A DNA stretch of 64,000 nucleotides from Candidatus Brocadia pituitae (GTDB lineage Bacteria; Planctomycetota; Brocadiia; Brocadiales; Brocadiaceae), in NCBI GenBank assembly GCA_017347445.1, contig AP021856.1, forward strand, positions 2,736,613-2,800,612. The letters run 5' to 3'. Made by a program: the position numbers and the translations under genes. The notes below the pieces were generated by a model, which saw only the letters and a program-made list of their open reading frames with translations, made no database searches and was not told where the DNA came from. The first letter of the stretch is position 1; the number at the start of each line of letters is the position of its first letter. Shown here one piece after another: positions 52,718-61,790 of the stretch.

Positions 52718-52930
52718 TTAACCTTGAATTATAGGATGAATCCCTAACTCCATCTCTCTCATGATCGTCTTCAGTCGTGCAATATTCCTTCTAACGCTCT
52801 TTTTTTGCGCAGGATTCCTCGTTTCACCAGCCAGCCATTGAAACTGCATATTAAGTAATTCACGTCTGCATGCACCAACTTCATCATTTATTTCCTGTCT
52901 TGATTTACCTCTCACTTCATTGGTCTTCAA
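52718..52930 (-). CDS. rpmC: 50S ribosomal protein L29
   Basis: A 70-residue two-helix protein (E-I-N-D-E-V-G-A-C-R-R-E-L-L-N-M-Q-F-Q, then ARLKTIMREME). The start is TTG 52930 in a TTGA overlap with the rplP stop; AAGGAG lies 9 bases upstream. The next ATG is 28 codons in, past the first helix. Confidence 0.95.
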   Translation of the reverse strand: MKTNEVRGKSRQEINDEVGACRRELLNMQFQWLAGETRNPAQKKSVRRNIARLKTIMREMELGIHPIIQG

Positions 52931-53346
52931 ATGGTCTTTCTCCTTTGCACAAGCCTTACCTTAATTGGCATTTTATGCGCTATTCTATTGAACGTTTGCC
53001 TAGCTATCTCCTCATTAATGCCACTAAGCTCATACAGCATTGTGCCAGGCTTAACTACAGCAACCCAAAATTCAGGTTCGCCTTTTCCCTTACCCATACG
53101 AGTTTCAATAGGTTTTGATGAAACCGATTTGTGCGGGAAAACTCTTATGGTTAATTTTCCTTCCCTAGGAAGATATTGAGATGCAGATACCCTTCCTGCC
53201 TCAAGCTGCTGCGCAGTTACCCAACCCGGCTCCAAAGATTGCAATCCGAAATCACCAAAGGCAACCGTATTGCACCGAGTGGCATTCCCTTTAATTTTCT
53301 GTCTTTGCGACTTCCTGAACTTCACCCTCTTTGGCATCAGGCGCAT
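52927..53346 (-). CDS. rplP: 50S ribosomal protein L16
   Basis: A 139-residue protein: [53 protein letters not shown]. Start ATG 53346 has AAGGAG 7 bases upstream. Its first 56 bases overlap the end of rpsC, an unusually long overlap for this operon. Confidence 0.97.
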   Translation of the reverse strand: MRLMPKRVKFRKSQRQKIKGNATRCNTVAFGDFGLQSLEPGWVTAQQLEAGRVSASQYLPREGKLTIRVFPHKSVSSKPIETRMGKGKGEPEFWVAVVKPGTMLYELSGINEEIARQTFNRIAHKMPIKVRLVQRRKTI

Positions 53347-53989
53347 GTCTCTTCTCCTTCTCTGAACTTATCAAGCCTTTGTAAATCCACACTTTTACTC
53401 CAATTACCCCATACGTCGTCTTGGCCTCAGCAAAACCATAATCAACATCAGCCCGTAACGTATGTAAAGGAACACTTCCAAAAGCCATTTTCTCTGTTCT
53501 AGCTATTTCCGCTCCACCCAGTCTGCCTGCAACCTGCATCTTTACCCCTAGTGCGCCTGCGTCTATCGAGGCATCCATAGCCTTTTTCATTGTTCTTCTG
53601 AAGGCAGCCCGTTTCTCTAATTGTTCCGCTATATTCTCTGCAACAAGCTGTGCGTACAATTCTGGTTTTGTAATCTCTTTTATTTTGATAACTACTTCCC
53701 GTCCGATAAATTTCTGTATCTCATCTTTCAGTTTCTCTACTTCTGCCCCTTTTCTCCCAATAATCAGCCCAGGACGTGCCGTGTAGAGGGTCACTTTTGC
53801 ATCTTGCCGAGTTCTTTCAATTGATATACACGGAATACCTGCAAAGCCGTAACTTTTTTTGATTATTTTGCGTATCTTTTGGTCTTCCACTAATAACGTA
53901 CCAAAATCTTTTTTATCGGCATACCAAAGTGATTTCCACCCTTGGGTAATCCCTAAACGCAAACCTATCGGGCAAACCTTTTGACCCAT
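53291..53989 (-). CDS. rpsC: 30S ribosomal protein S3
   Basis: A 232-residue protein with [13 protein letters not shown], a KH domain ([21 protein letters not shown]) and the C-terminal domain [31 protein letters not shown]. The last 20 residues are a charged tail that overlaps rplP. S3 lines the mRNA entry tunnel. Confidence 0.97.
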   Translation of the reverse strand: MGQKVCPIGLRLGITQGWKSLWYADKKDFGTLLVEDQKIRKIIKKSYGFAGIPCISIERTRQDAKVTLYTARPGLIIGRKGAEVEKLKDEIQKFIGREVVIKIKEITKPELYAQLVAENIAEQLEKRAAFRRTMKKAMDASIDAGALGVKMQVAGRLGGAEIARTEKMAFGSVPLHTLRADVDYGFAEAKTTYGVIGVKVWIYKGLISSEKEKRHAPDAKEGEVQEVAKTEN

Positions 53990-54023
53990 TTCATCTCCTC
54001 ATTTATTTCAAAATACCTGCACT

Positions 54024-54359
54024 CTATATTTTTTCTGACAAAACTACCGTAATATGGCTGGTACGTTTTAAAATACGCGCCGACATCCCACGTGGTCTCG
54101 TACGCTGCCATTTTCTCGTTGGCCCGGCGTCAATGAGAGCCTGTGTTACATAGAGCGAATCAACGTTAACGTCCAAATTTTCGTTTGCAGCAGCTATTGC
54201 CGCCCTTATTACTTTATCAATCATGTAGGATGACCGTTTGTGGGTAACTCTCAAAATCCGTAATGCATCATTTACCGACTTTCCACGGATAAGATCAATC
54301 ACATACCGCGCTTTTCGTGGCGATATCCTTGCATATCTATAACTGGATCTGAATTCCAT
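54024..54359 (-). CDS. rplV: 50S ribosomal protein L22
   Basis: A 111-residue protein: Y-A-R-I-S-P-R-K-A-R-Y-V-I-D-L-I-R-G-K, NENLDVDSLYV-like stretch and the end PTRKWQRTRPRGMSARILKRTSHITVVLSE. Its loop reaches the exit tunnel. Usual place between rpsS and rpsC. Confidence 0.97.
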   Translation of the reverse strand: MEFRSSYRYARISPRKARYVIDLIRGKSVNDALRILRVTHKRSSYMIDKVIRAAIAAANENLDVNVDSLYVTQALIDAGPTRKWQRTRPRGMSARILKRTSHITVVLSEKI

Positions 54360-54409
54360 TGCACAAAACCTTTCACTACAACTATCAAATAATTACAAAT
54401 ACCATCTCA

Positions 54410-54694
54410 TTAACCATGAGGCGTTTCTTTCTTTTTTACGCCCCCATGAGCTCTAAAAATTCTGGTTTGAGCGAACTCACCAAGCTTATGTCCTACCATG
54501 TCATCGGTAACAAAAAGCCTCTGAAATGTTTTACCATTGTGAATCATAAAGGTATGAGATACAAATTCCGGAGCAATCGTACAACTTCTTGCCCATGTTT
54601 TAATAGGTTCACTGCCACCGGACTCTTTTTGTTTGAGCACTTTTTTCATCAATTTACCATCAAGATACGGTCCTTTTTTTACTGAACGACTCAT
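54410..54694 (-). CDS. rpsS: 30S ribosomal protein S19
   Basis: A 94-residue protein, M-S-R-S-V-K-K-G-P-Y-L-D and IAPEFVSHTFMIHNGKTFQRLFVTDDMVGHKLGEFAQTR-like core in segments. AGGAG lies 5 bases before ATG 54694; a longer frame to 54724 is rejected because it would cover the ribosome site and reach rplB. Confidence 0.96.
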   Translation of the reverse strand: MSRSVKKGPYLDGKLMKKVLKQKESGGSEPIKTWARSCTIAPEFVSHTFMIHNGKTFQRLFVTDDMVGHKLGEFAQTRIFRAHGGVKKKETPHG

Positions 54695-54727
54695 AGCATC
54701 TCCTGCATTGTGCTGTAAAATCAATCC

Positions 54728-55573
54728 CTACAAATTGCCTCTTGCACCAACCCTTCTCCTCCGGATAATAAACTTACTACTCAACGACTTCTTTTTTCTT
54801 GTCTTCCCACCTTTTGCCAACAAACCGGTCCTGGAGCACGGATGTCTTCCACCTCCACTTCTGCCTTCTCCACCTCCCAACGGATGCGCTACCGGATTTT
54901 GAGCAACTCCCCTTACGCGCGGTCTTCTTCCTTTCCATCTTTTTCTACCTGCTTTTCCTAGGCGAATATTACTATGCTCCGTATTACCAATCTTTCCAAT
55001 GGTGGCCCTACATCCAAAAAAAACTTTTCTTACTTCACCCGAAGGAAGTACAATGTGTGCATAATTTCCTTCTTTAGCCATCAACTTAGCAGTTCCACCG
55101 GCAGAACGGACCAGCTGCCCCCCTTGGCCAACGCGCATCTCAATATTATGAATTTCTAAACCCAACGGAATATTTTTAAGAGGCATACAATTGCCCACTT
55201 CTGGTTCTACTTTTTCACCTGACATTAATTTTTGACCAACACGCAAACTATCAGGAGCAAGTATATAACGTTTTTCACCATCAACATAATGCAACAGGGC
55301 AATACGTGCTGTTCTATTGGGATCATATTCGATAGCAGCAACCGTGGCAGGGATATTATCTTTTTTACGCTTAAAATCAATAATCCTATAATGGCGTCTG
55401 CTTCCACCACCTATATGCTCTGCCGTTATCTTACCTTCAGTATTTCTGCCACCAGTCTTTCTTTTCGGTTCCAACAACGATTTTTCAGGTTTCGTTTTGG
55501 TAATTTCTGAAAAATCAGAAACACTCGCAAATCTTCTCCCTGCAGTTACTGGCTTATAATAGATAATACCCAT
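54728..55573 (-). CDS. rplB: 50S ribosomal protein L2
   Basis: A 281-residue protein with [24 protein letters not shown], and the C-terminal [22 protein letters not shown] with the catalytic-centre His (N-P-V-A-H-P). L2 is needed for subunit joining and peptide-bond formation. Confidence 0.98.
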   Translation of the reverse strand: MGIIYYKPVTAGRRFASVSDFSEITKTKPEKSLLEPKRKTGGRNTEGKITAEHIGGGSRRHYRIIDFKRKKDNIPATVAAIEYDPNRTARIALLHYVDGEKRYILAPDSLRVGQKLMSGEKVEPEVGNCMPLKNIPLGLEIHNIEMRVGQGGQLVRSAGGTAKLMAKEGNYAHIVLPSGEVRKVFFGCRATIGKIGNTEHSNIRLGKAGRKRWKGRRPRVRGVAQNPVAHPLGGGEGRSGGGRHPCSRTGLLAKGGKTRKKKSLSSKFIIRRRRVGARGNL

Positions 55574-55608
55574 AAATATTAGTCCCTTTTTCTTAATTAA
55601 CCTGGCCT

Positions 55609-55890
55609 CTAATAGCCAAGATCTATACTACTTCCTTCTTTCAAGGTAACGATTGCCTTTTTCCAATCTTTTGTTCTTCCCACTTTAAGCCTTACCCTTC
55701 TCCGCTTCCCTTTTCTAACTAATGTCCTGACATCATCAACCTTGACATTAAAAAAATTCTCTACCGCTTGCTTAATCTGAATTTTATTTGCCTTTAAATC
55801 AACTTCAAAATGATAAGAATTTGTCCTCTCACCATCGGCAACGCTTTTCTCTGTTCGTAAAGGCCTTTTAATAATATGATATGCATCCAT
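55609..55890 (-). CDS. rplW: 50S ribosomal protein L23
   Basis: A 93-residue protein: [33 protein letters not shown] and the loop-tail [19 protein letters not shown]. Exit-tunnel protein that docks trigger factor and SRP. It begins 13 bases after rplD. Confidence 0.96.
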   Translation of the reverse strand: MDAYHIIKRPLRTEKSVADGERTNSYHFEVDLKANKIQIKQAVENFFNVKVDDVRTLVRKGKRRRVRLKVGRTKDWKKAIVTLKEGSSIDLGY

Positions 55891-55903
55891 TTGTGAACAA
55901 CTC

Positions 55904-56515
55904 CTATTGTATTTTTTCTAAAGCGCCACGCATTAGCAGTATTTTTTTCGGCTTGAGAACCTCATATGCGTTTAACGATGCGCTTGCCATAACTTTAACA
56001 TATGGAATATTTCTAGCTGATTTCCAAATCGTTTCATTCGGCTGTGGTAGCACGATTAAGCAACTCTCACCATATACGCCAAGGGCTCTTAAAGCACTTG
56101 CCATTTCTTTAGTCTTTGGTGCATCGAATTGAAAATCATTCACTATAATCAATTCATTGTCCCGCGCCCGTACTGCTATAGCTGAGTAAAGCGCTGATTT
56201 CTTCGCTTTTTTTGGAATCGTATACGAATAATTCCGCGGTTTTGGACCGAACACAATTCCTCCACCCTTCCATAAGGGAGATCGAATACTACCAGCCCTA
56301 GCCCTTCCTGTATGCTTTTGAGTCCACGGTTTTTTTCCACCACCAGCCACCTCTGCCTTTGTTTTTGTTGAAGCCGTCCCTTGTCTCCTATTTGCTTCAT
56401 ACATCGCAATCGTATCACGCAACAATGCCGTACGAATAGGCATTCCAAATTTTTTTTCGTCGAGCTGCACACTATCTACTTTTTCACCTTGTTTGCTATA
56501 TATCGATATCTCCAT
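55904..56515 (-). CDS. rplD: 50S ribosomal protein L4
   Basis: A 203-residue protein: R-R-Q-G-T-A-S-T-K-T-K-A-E-V, G-G-G-K-K-P-W-T-Q-K-H-T-G-R-A-R and RSPLWKGGGIVFGPKPRNY, all L4 marks. In enterobacteria L4 represses the S10 operon; no such leader is evident here. ATG 56515 follows rplC by 5 bases. Confidence 0.97.
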   Translation of the reverse strand: MEISIYSKQGEKVDSVQLDEKKFGMPIRTALLRDTIAMYEANRRQGTASTKTKAEVAGGGKKPWTQKHTGRARAGSIRSPLWKGGGIVFGPKPRNYSYTIPKKAKKSALYSAIAVRARDNELIIVNDFQFDAPKTKEMASALRALGVYGESCLIVLPQPNETIWKSARNIPYVKVMASASLNAYEVLKPKKILLMRGALEKIQ

Positions 56516-56520
56516 AGCTT

Positions 56521-57159
56521 TTATTTACCAACCTTCCCCGACTTTGCATTATCTAATATCAGATAACTTCCTTTATGCCCAGGCACCGCTCCTCTTAGAA
56601 ATAACAGATTTCTTTTTAAATCGATTTTAACCACATCAATATTCTTTATTGTTACGCGTTCACCCCCCAACCTCCCCGCCATCTTTTTCCCCCGAATTAC
56701 TCTTGCAGGGTCGGTATTTGAACTAATCGAACCAGGTGGACGATGCCTCGTTGATCCATGGGTGTTAAGACCACCTTTAAAATTCCATCTTTTCATTACA
56801 CCGGCATAGCCCTTTCCTTTGGTTATTCCGATCACATTAATCACTTTGACGTCTTGAAATACATCAACTGTAATACTTTGCCCTATTTTTACATCCGCAC
56901 TTGATTCATGTTTTATTTCACGAATAAATCTTTTTGGTTCTAGAGAACATTTCGACGCATGTCCTATCTCAGATTTTGTTGTACTCTTCTTTTTTCTGTC
57001 ATCAAACCCCAGCTGAATAGCCGAGTATCCGTCATTTTCAACCGTTTTTATTTGCATTACACTGCATGGCCCAGCCAGAACCAGAGTTACCGGTATTAAC
57101 TTACCGTCCTCTGAATAGATCTGCGTCATACCGATTTTTTTGCCAAGAAAGCTATTCAA
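56521..57159 (-). CDS. rplC: 50S ribosomal protein L3
   Basis: A 212-residue protein with F-L-G-K-K-I-G-M-T-Q-I, GVMKRWNFKGGLNTHGSTRHRPPGSI and MAGRLGGERVTIKNI. The start is TTG 57159 with a GGAGCGAGG stretch upstream; the first ATG (residue 10) would remove the conserved N-terminus. Confidence 0.97.
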   Translation of the reverse strand: MNSFLGKKIGMTQIYSEDGKLIPVTLVLAGPCSVMQIKTVENDGYSAIQLGFDDRKKKSTTKSEIGHASKCSLEPKRFIREIKHESSADVKIGQSITVDVFQDVKVINVIGITKGKGYAGVMKRWNFKGGLNTHGSTRHRPPGSISSNTDPARVIRGKKMAGRLGGERVTIKNIDVVKIDLKRNLLFLRGAVPGHKGSYLILDNAKSGKVGK

Positions 57160-57181
57160 GATCCACCTCGCTCCATTAAAG

Positions 57182-57490
57182 TTAAGCCTTTATCTTAATC
57201 TCTATGCCTGCCGGCATGTTTATTTTATTCAACGCATCCATGGTCTTTGCCGTAGGCTCGAAAATATCTATCAATCTTTTGTGCGTCCTAATTTCAAATT
57301 GTTCTCTGGATTTTTTGTCAACATGAGGCGATCTAAGCACCGTATATCGCTCAATACGCGTCGGTAAAGGAACAGGGCCAAACACCTTTGCCCCCGTACG
57401 TTTTGCAGTTTCTACGACTTCCAAAGATGATTGATCTAATATCCTATGATCGTATGCCTCCATGCGTATTCTTATTTTCTGATCCAGCAC
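57182..57490 (-). CDS. rpsJ: 30S ribosomal protein S10
   Basis: A 102-residue protein: [52 protein letters not shown] in segments. GTG 57490 is the start with GGAG 7 bases upstream. S10 also acts with NusB in antitermination. It follows tuf after 93 bases that contain no gene. Confidence 0.97.
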   Translation of the reverse strand: MLDQKIRIRMEAYDHRILDQSSLEVVETAKRTGAKVFGPVPLPTRIERYTVLRSPHVDKKSREQFEIRTHKRLIDIFEPTAKTMDALNKINMPAGIEIKIKA

Positions 57491-57583
57491 TATAACACTC
57501 CGATAAATAAAACGATAAAAGCTAATTGCAAAAAAGAATTACAATATCACAATTTCAGACAAAGTCAACATGAAAAAAAATAT

Positions 57584-58786
57584 TTATTCAATAATTTTCG
57601 TAACAACCCCAGCTCCGACCGTCTTTCCGCCTTCCCGGATGGCAAACCGCAGACCCTCATCCATCGCTACCGCCGTCAGCAACTCCACATTCACCTTTAC
57701 ATTATCCCCAGGCATCACCATCTCCGCACCACCCGTCAAACTCACCACCCCAGTCACATCCGTCGTCCTAAAGTAAAACTGCGGCCGATACCCGTTAAAA
57801 AACGGCGTATGCCTCCCCCCTTCTTCCTTCGTCAGAACATATGCCTCCGCCTCATACTTCTTATGCGGCGTTATGCTCCCAGGTTTCGCCAACACCTGCC
57901 CTCGCTCCAAATCCTCCTTCTCCACACCTCTCAACAACACCCCAAGGTTATCCCCAGCCTGGCCCTCATCCAGCGTCTTATTAAACATCTCCACCCCAGT
58001 CACCACAGACTTCTTCAAATCAGGCTTTATCCCAACAATATCCACCTCGTCTCCCACCTTCACCCTGCCACGCTCCACCCTGCCAGTCCCCACCGTCCCC
58101 CTACCCTTTATGCTAAACACATCCTCTATTGACATCAAAAATGGCTTGTCTATTTCCCTCACCGGATCCGGAATATACGTGTCCACCGCATCCATCAGCT
58201 TCAACACCGGACCACAATTCGCACACGACGCACTACCACATCCACACTCATTCGCCTTCAGCGCAGAACCACGTATCACCGGTATCTCATCCCCGGGAAA
58301 ATTATACTTGCTCAGCAACTCACGCACCTCCATCTCCACCAAATCCAGCAACTCCTTGTCCTCCAGCATATCCACCTTGTTCATAAACACCACTATCCTC
58401 GGCACACCCACCTGCCTCGCTAAAAGTATATGCTCCCGCGTCTGCGGCATCGGTCCATCAGGCGCACTCACCACCAAAATCGCCCCATCCATCTGCGCCG
58501 CACCCGTTATCATGTTCTTCACATAATCCGCATGACCAGGACAATCCACATGCGCATAATGCCTCTTCTGCGTCTCGTACTCCACGTGCGATATCGCTAT
58601 CGTTATCCCACGCTCCCTCTCCTCGGGCGCCTTGTCAATCGAATCGTACGGCCTATCCTTTGCCAATCCCTGCTTCGACAATACATGCGTTATTACCGAC
58701 GTTAACGTCGTCTTCCCATGATCCACATGACCTATCGTCCCTACGTTCACATGCGGCTTCGTCCGCTTAAATATCTCTTTACCCAT
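57584..58786 (-). CDS. tuf: Elongation factor Tu with a four-cysteine loop
   Basis: A 400-residue EF-Tu: P-loop G-H-V-D-H-G-K-T-T, switch II D-C-P-G-H-A, N-K-V-D and S-A-L, then domains 2 and 3. It brings aminoacyl-tRNA to the ribosome. After S-A-L-K-A-N-E (near 175-180) there is an insertion with Cys181, Cys183, Cys188 and Cys191 ([11 protein letters not shown]), a possible metal site absent from Escherichia coli EF-Tu. Third codon positions are strongly G-rich on the coding strand, unlike fusA and rpsJ on either side. GGAGG precedes ATG 58786. Confidence 0.97.
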   Translation of the reverse strand: MGKEIFKRTKPHVNVGTIGHVDHGKTTLTSVITHVLSKQGLAKDRPYDSIDKAPEERERGITIAISHVEYETQKRHYAHVDCPGHADYVKNMITGAAQMDGAILVVSAPDGPMPQTREHILLARQVGVPRIVVFMNKVDMLEDKELLDLVEMEVRELLSKYNFPGDEIPVIRGSALKANECGCGSASCANCGPVLKLMDAVDTYIPDPVREIDKPFLMSIEDVFSIKGRGTVGTGRVERGRVKVGDEVDIVGIKPDLKKSVVTGVEMFNKTLDEGQAGDNLGVLLRGVEKEDLERGQVLAKPGSITPHKKYEAEAYVLTKEEGGRHTPFFNGYRPQFYFRTTDVTGVVSLTGGAEMVMPGDNVKVNVELLTAVAMDEGLRFAIREGGKTVGAGVVTKIIE

Positions 58787-58817
58787 TGATTAAACCTCCG
58801 ATTGTTTTGAAAATACC

Positions 58818-60872
58818 TTATGCAACACTACTGAATACCTTAGCAGGCGCAGGTCTGTACTCTAACGGTTCCATGGTAAACGTTCCCCTTCCTTGAGTAA
58901 TTGACCGCAACACCGTAGAGTATCCAAACATTTCTGCAAGGGGAACATCTCCTTTTATAATTCTTAAGTTTCCTCTTGTGCCCATCTCAATAATATTCGC
59001 CCTGCGACTGTGTATCTCGCTTATGACGTCTCCCATATACTGCTCGGGAACGACAATTTCCAACGACATGATCGGTTCTAACAATATTGATTTTGCCATC
59101 TCCACACCTTTTCTCAGCGCAATACTTGCAGCGGTGTAAAATGCCAAATCAGATGAATCTACCGGGTGTGTAGAACCGTCCGTTAAGGTGACTTTAATAT
59201 CTATTAATGAGTATCCACCAGCTACCCCGGTTGAAGCCGTTTCTCTGACGCCCTTTTCCACTGACCGGATATATTGCTTAGGTATTTTTCCACCGACAAT
59301 GGCATCCTCAAAAGTCACCGGTTCTTCACCCTTAAAAGGCTCCAAGGTAATCCAAACGTGTCCATATTGCCCGTGTCCACCGGTCTGCTGAATAAACTTC
59401 CCCTCAATTTCCACCTTTTTCCCTATCGTTTCTCTATAAGAAACTTTAGGTGCGCCCACATTCGCGTCCACCTTATATTCACTGAGCATTCTATTTTTAA
59501 TTACTTCCAAATGTAACTCGCCCATTCCGGAAATAATCATTTGACCGGTTTCCTTATCCATACGCACTTTGAATGTTGGATCTTCCTTTGCTAGCTTTGA
59601 TAAAGCAATTCCCAGTTTCTCTTTTTCTGCATCTGTTTTCGGTTCGATTGCCATGGAAATCACCGTGTCAGGAAATTCCATTTTCTCAAGAATGATTGCA
59701 TTATCAGAGTCGCACAAGGTATCACCCGTAACAGTATACTTTAAGCCAACTACCGCGCCTATGTCACCCGCAGATAGCATTTCAACCTGTTCTCTGGTAT
59801 TGGCATGCATTTTATAAATACGGCTGACTAATTCTTTTTTATCTTTTCCAGAGTTTATTACCCGCGCACCAGCGTTCACCCTCCCCGAATATACCCTGAT
59901 AAATGTTAAATCACCATGTTTATCAGATGCAATTTTAAAAGCTAAGGCACTAAAGGGTTCTTCGGGAAGCGGTTTTCGCGATATTTCTTCGTCGGTATAA
60001 GGATTCGTCCCAACAATCGATTTTCGGTCAAGCGGGGAAGGCAGATAATCACAAACGGCATCAAGCAACGGTTGCACTCCCTTTTTCTTAAAAGCAGAAC
60101 CACACATCACCGGCACAAGCTTCAAATTGATTGTCCCTTCCCGAATGGCTTTTTTTGTTTCTTCCCTAGTTATCGCTTCACCGTTTAAAAATTTTTCTGT
60201 AAGCCAGTCAACCTGCTCTGCTAATCCCTCGATCATTTTCTCGCGTTGTCCACGTGCTTTATCCTTGTACTCTTCCGGTATTTCCTCAACAGAAAAATTA
60301 ATTCCTAATTTATCGACATCATCTGAGTAAACGATGGCTTTCATTTCGATCAAATCAATAACACCACGAAAACCCTGCTCACTACCCAACGGTAGCTGAA
60401 TGGGGATAGCCCTCATTCCTAAACGTTCGTTTACTTCGCCAACCACTTTATTAAAATCAGCACCAATACGGTCCATCTTATTCACGAAACATATCCGTGG
60501 TACACCGTACCGGTCCGCCTGACGCCAGACCGTTTCAGACTGCGCCTCAACCCCACCTACGCCGCAAAAAACGCATATAGCCCCATCAAGTACACGAAGT
60601 GACCGTTCAACCTCTATCGTAAAATCCACATGACCTGGCGTATCAATTAAATTTATATGGTAATCATTCCATGAACAGGTAGTTGCTGCAGCAGTTATGG
60701 TTATCCCGCGTTTCTGTTCCTCCTCCATCCAATCCATAACTGCAGTACCTTCGTGGACCTCGCCCATCTTATATGATTTTCCGGTATAATAAAGAATGCG
60801 TTCTGAAGTCGTAGTTTTACCGGCATCAATGTGCGCTGCAATACCAAAATTCCTCATTTTTTCAATGTTCAT
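58818..60872 (-). CDS. fusA: Elongation factor G
   Basis: A 684-residue translocation GTPase: G1 [21 protein letters not shown] and the five-domain length. Domain IV contains the tip residues G-G-H-G-Q-Y. It starts with [14 protein letters not shown]. Follows rpsG by 23 bases, and tuf follows 31 bases later. Confidence 0.98.
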   Translation of the reverse strand: MNIEKMRNFGIAAHIDAGKTTTSERILYYTGKSYKMGEVHEGTAVMDWMEEEQKRGITITAAATTCSWNDYHINLIDTPGHVDFTIEVERSLRVLDGAICVFCGVGGVEAQSETVWRQADRYGVPRICFVNKMDRIGADFNKVVGEVNERLGMRAIPIQLPLGSEQGFRGVIDLIEMKAIVYSDDVDKLGINFSVEEIPEEYKDKARGQREKMIEGLAEQVDWLTEKFLNGEAITREETKKAIREGTINLKLVPVMCGSAFKKKGVQPLLDAVCDYLPSPLDRKSIVGTNPYTDEEISRKPLPEEPFSALAFKIASDKHGDLTFIRVYSGRVNAGARVINSGKDKKELVSRIYKMHANTREQVEMLSAGDIGAVVGLKYTVTGDTLCDSDNAIILEKMEFPDTVISMAIEPKTDAEKEKLGIALSKLAKEDPTFKVRMDKETGQMIISGMGELHLEVIKNRMLSEYKVDANVGAPKVSYRETIGKKVEIEGKFIQQTGGHGQYGHVWITLEPFKGEEPVTFEDAIVGGKIPKQYIRSVEKGVRETASTGVAGGYSLIDIKVTLTDGSTHPVDSSDLAFYTAASIALRKGVEMAKSILLEPIMSLEIVVPEQYMGDVISEIHSRRANIIEMGTRGNLRIIKGDVPLAEMFGYSTVLRSITQGRGTFTMEPLEYRPAPAKVFSSVA

Positions 60873-60895
60873 AAATTCACATCCTGTACTAAATA

Positions 60896-61378
60896 TTAAA
60901 ATTTTGACCAGGCAAAATGTGCAAAAGCCTTATTCGCCTCAGCCATCTTATGCGTATTTTCCCGTTGTGTTATCGCTAGTCCTTGTTTCTTATATGCATC
61001 CAATAATTCGTCTGCTAACCGTTGATACATGGGACGACCTTTTTTCCCTTTTGCTGCACCAATAATCCATCGTAACGCAAGTGACTGTTGTCTCTTTTTT
61101 GGCACTTCCACCGGTACCTGATATGTCGCTCCACCAACACGTTTTGAACGAACTTCCACTAAGGGTTTTACATTATTCACAGCCGTTTCAAATATTTCCA
61201 ATGGTTCAACATCAGCAATCTTTTTTTCAATCACTTCCATAGCACCATAAAAGACATTTTCTGCGACACTTTTTTTCCCTTTTCTCATCAGAGAATTAAT
61301 AAACTTTGTGACCATCCTGCTTTTATATTTTACATCTGGTTGTAGATATACCTCTGTACTCCTATATGCAAGTGCCAT
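60896..61378 (-). CDS. rpsG: 30S ribosomal protein S7
   Basis: A 160-residue protein with [46 protein letters not shown] and [19 protein letters not shown]7 starts assembly of the head of the small subunit. Third gene of the str group, 25 bases after rpsL. Confidence 0.98.
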   Translation of the reverse strand: MALAYRSTEVYLQPDVKYKSRMVTKFINSLMRKGKKSVAENVFYGAMEVIEKKIADVEPLEIFETAVNNVKPLVEVRSKRVGGATYQVPVEVPKKRQQSLALRWIIGAAKGKKGRPMYQRLADELLDAYKKQGLAITQRENTHKMAEANKAFAHFAWSKF

Positions 61379-61403
61379 ACACTAACTTCTCCTTCTTGAA
61401 AAC

Positions 61404-61775
61404 TTATTTTGGCGTCTTTGTCCCATATTTTGACCGAGACCGTCTCCGCCCATCAACTCCAGCGCAATCCAACGTCCCACGAACGATATGGTATTTAACA
61501 CCTGGAAGGTCGCGAACACGCCCTCCTCTAACCAATACAATAGAATGCTCCTGTAAATTATGTCCCTCACCTGGAATATAGGCAGTTATTTCTCTCCCGT
61601 TTGACAGCCTTACCCTAGCCACTTTTCGCAAGGCAGAATTCGGTTTTTTGGGCGTACGCGTCATTACCTGAAGGCATACTCCCTTTTTATGCGAGCTTTT
61701 ATGCAAATCTGGACTCTTACTTTTATTCTGAACTCGCTTCCTGCCTTTTTTGATCAGTTGATTTATCGTTGGCAT
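61404..61775 (-). CDS. rpsL: 30S ribosomal protein S12
   Basis: A 123-residue protein: [62 protein letters not shown] in parts. The streptomycin-contact residues (K in T-P-K-K-P-N and P-G-V-K) are of the sensitive type. It follows rpoC by 15 bases. Confidence 0.98.
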   Translation of the reverse strand: MPTINQLIKKGRKRVQNKSKSPDLHKSSHKKGVCLQVMTRTPKKPNSALRKVARVRLSNGREITAYIPGEGHNLQEHSIVLVRGGRVRDLPGVKYHIVRGTLDCAGVDGRRRSRSKYGTKTPK

Positions 61776-61790
61776 GGTTCCTCCCGCCTA

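Noticed and set aside
57446-58705. Long plus-strand frames (up to 228 and 217 residues) across tuf
   Set aside because: They lie antisense to EF-Tu and arise from its G-rich third codon positions. They show no protein-like composition and no ribosome sites.
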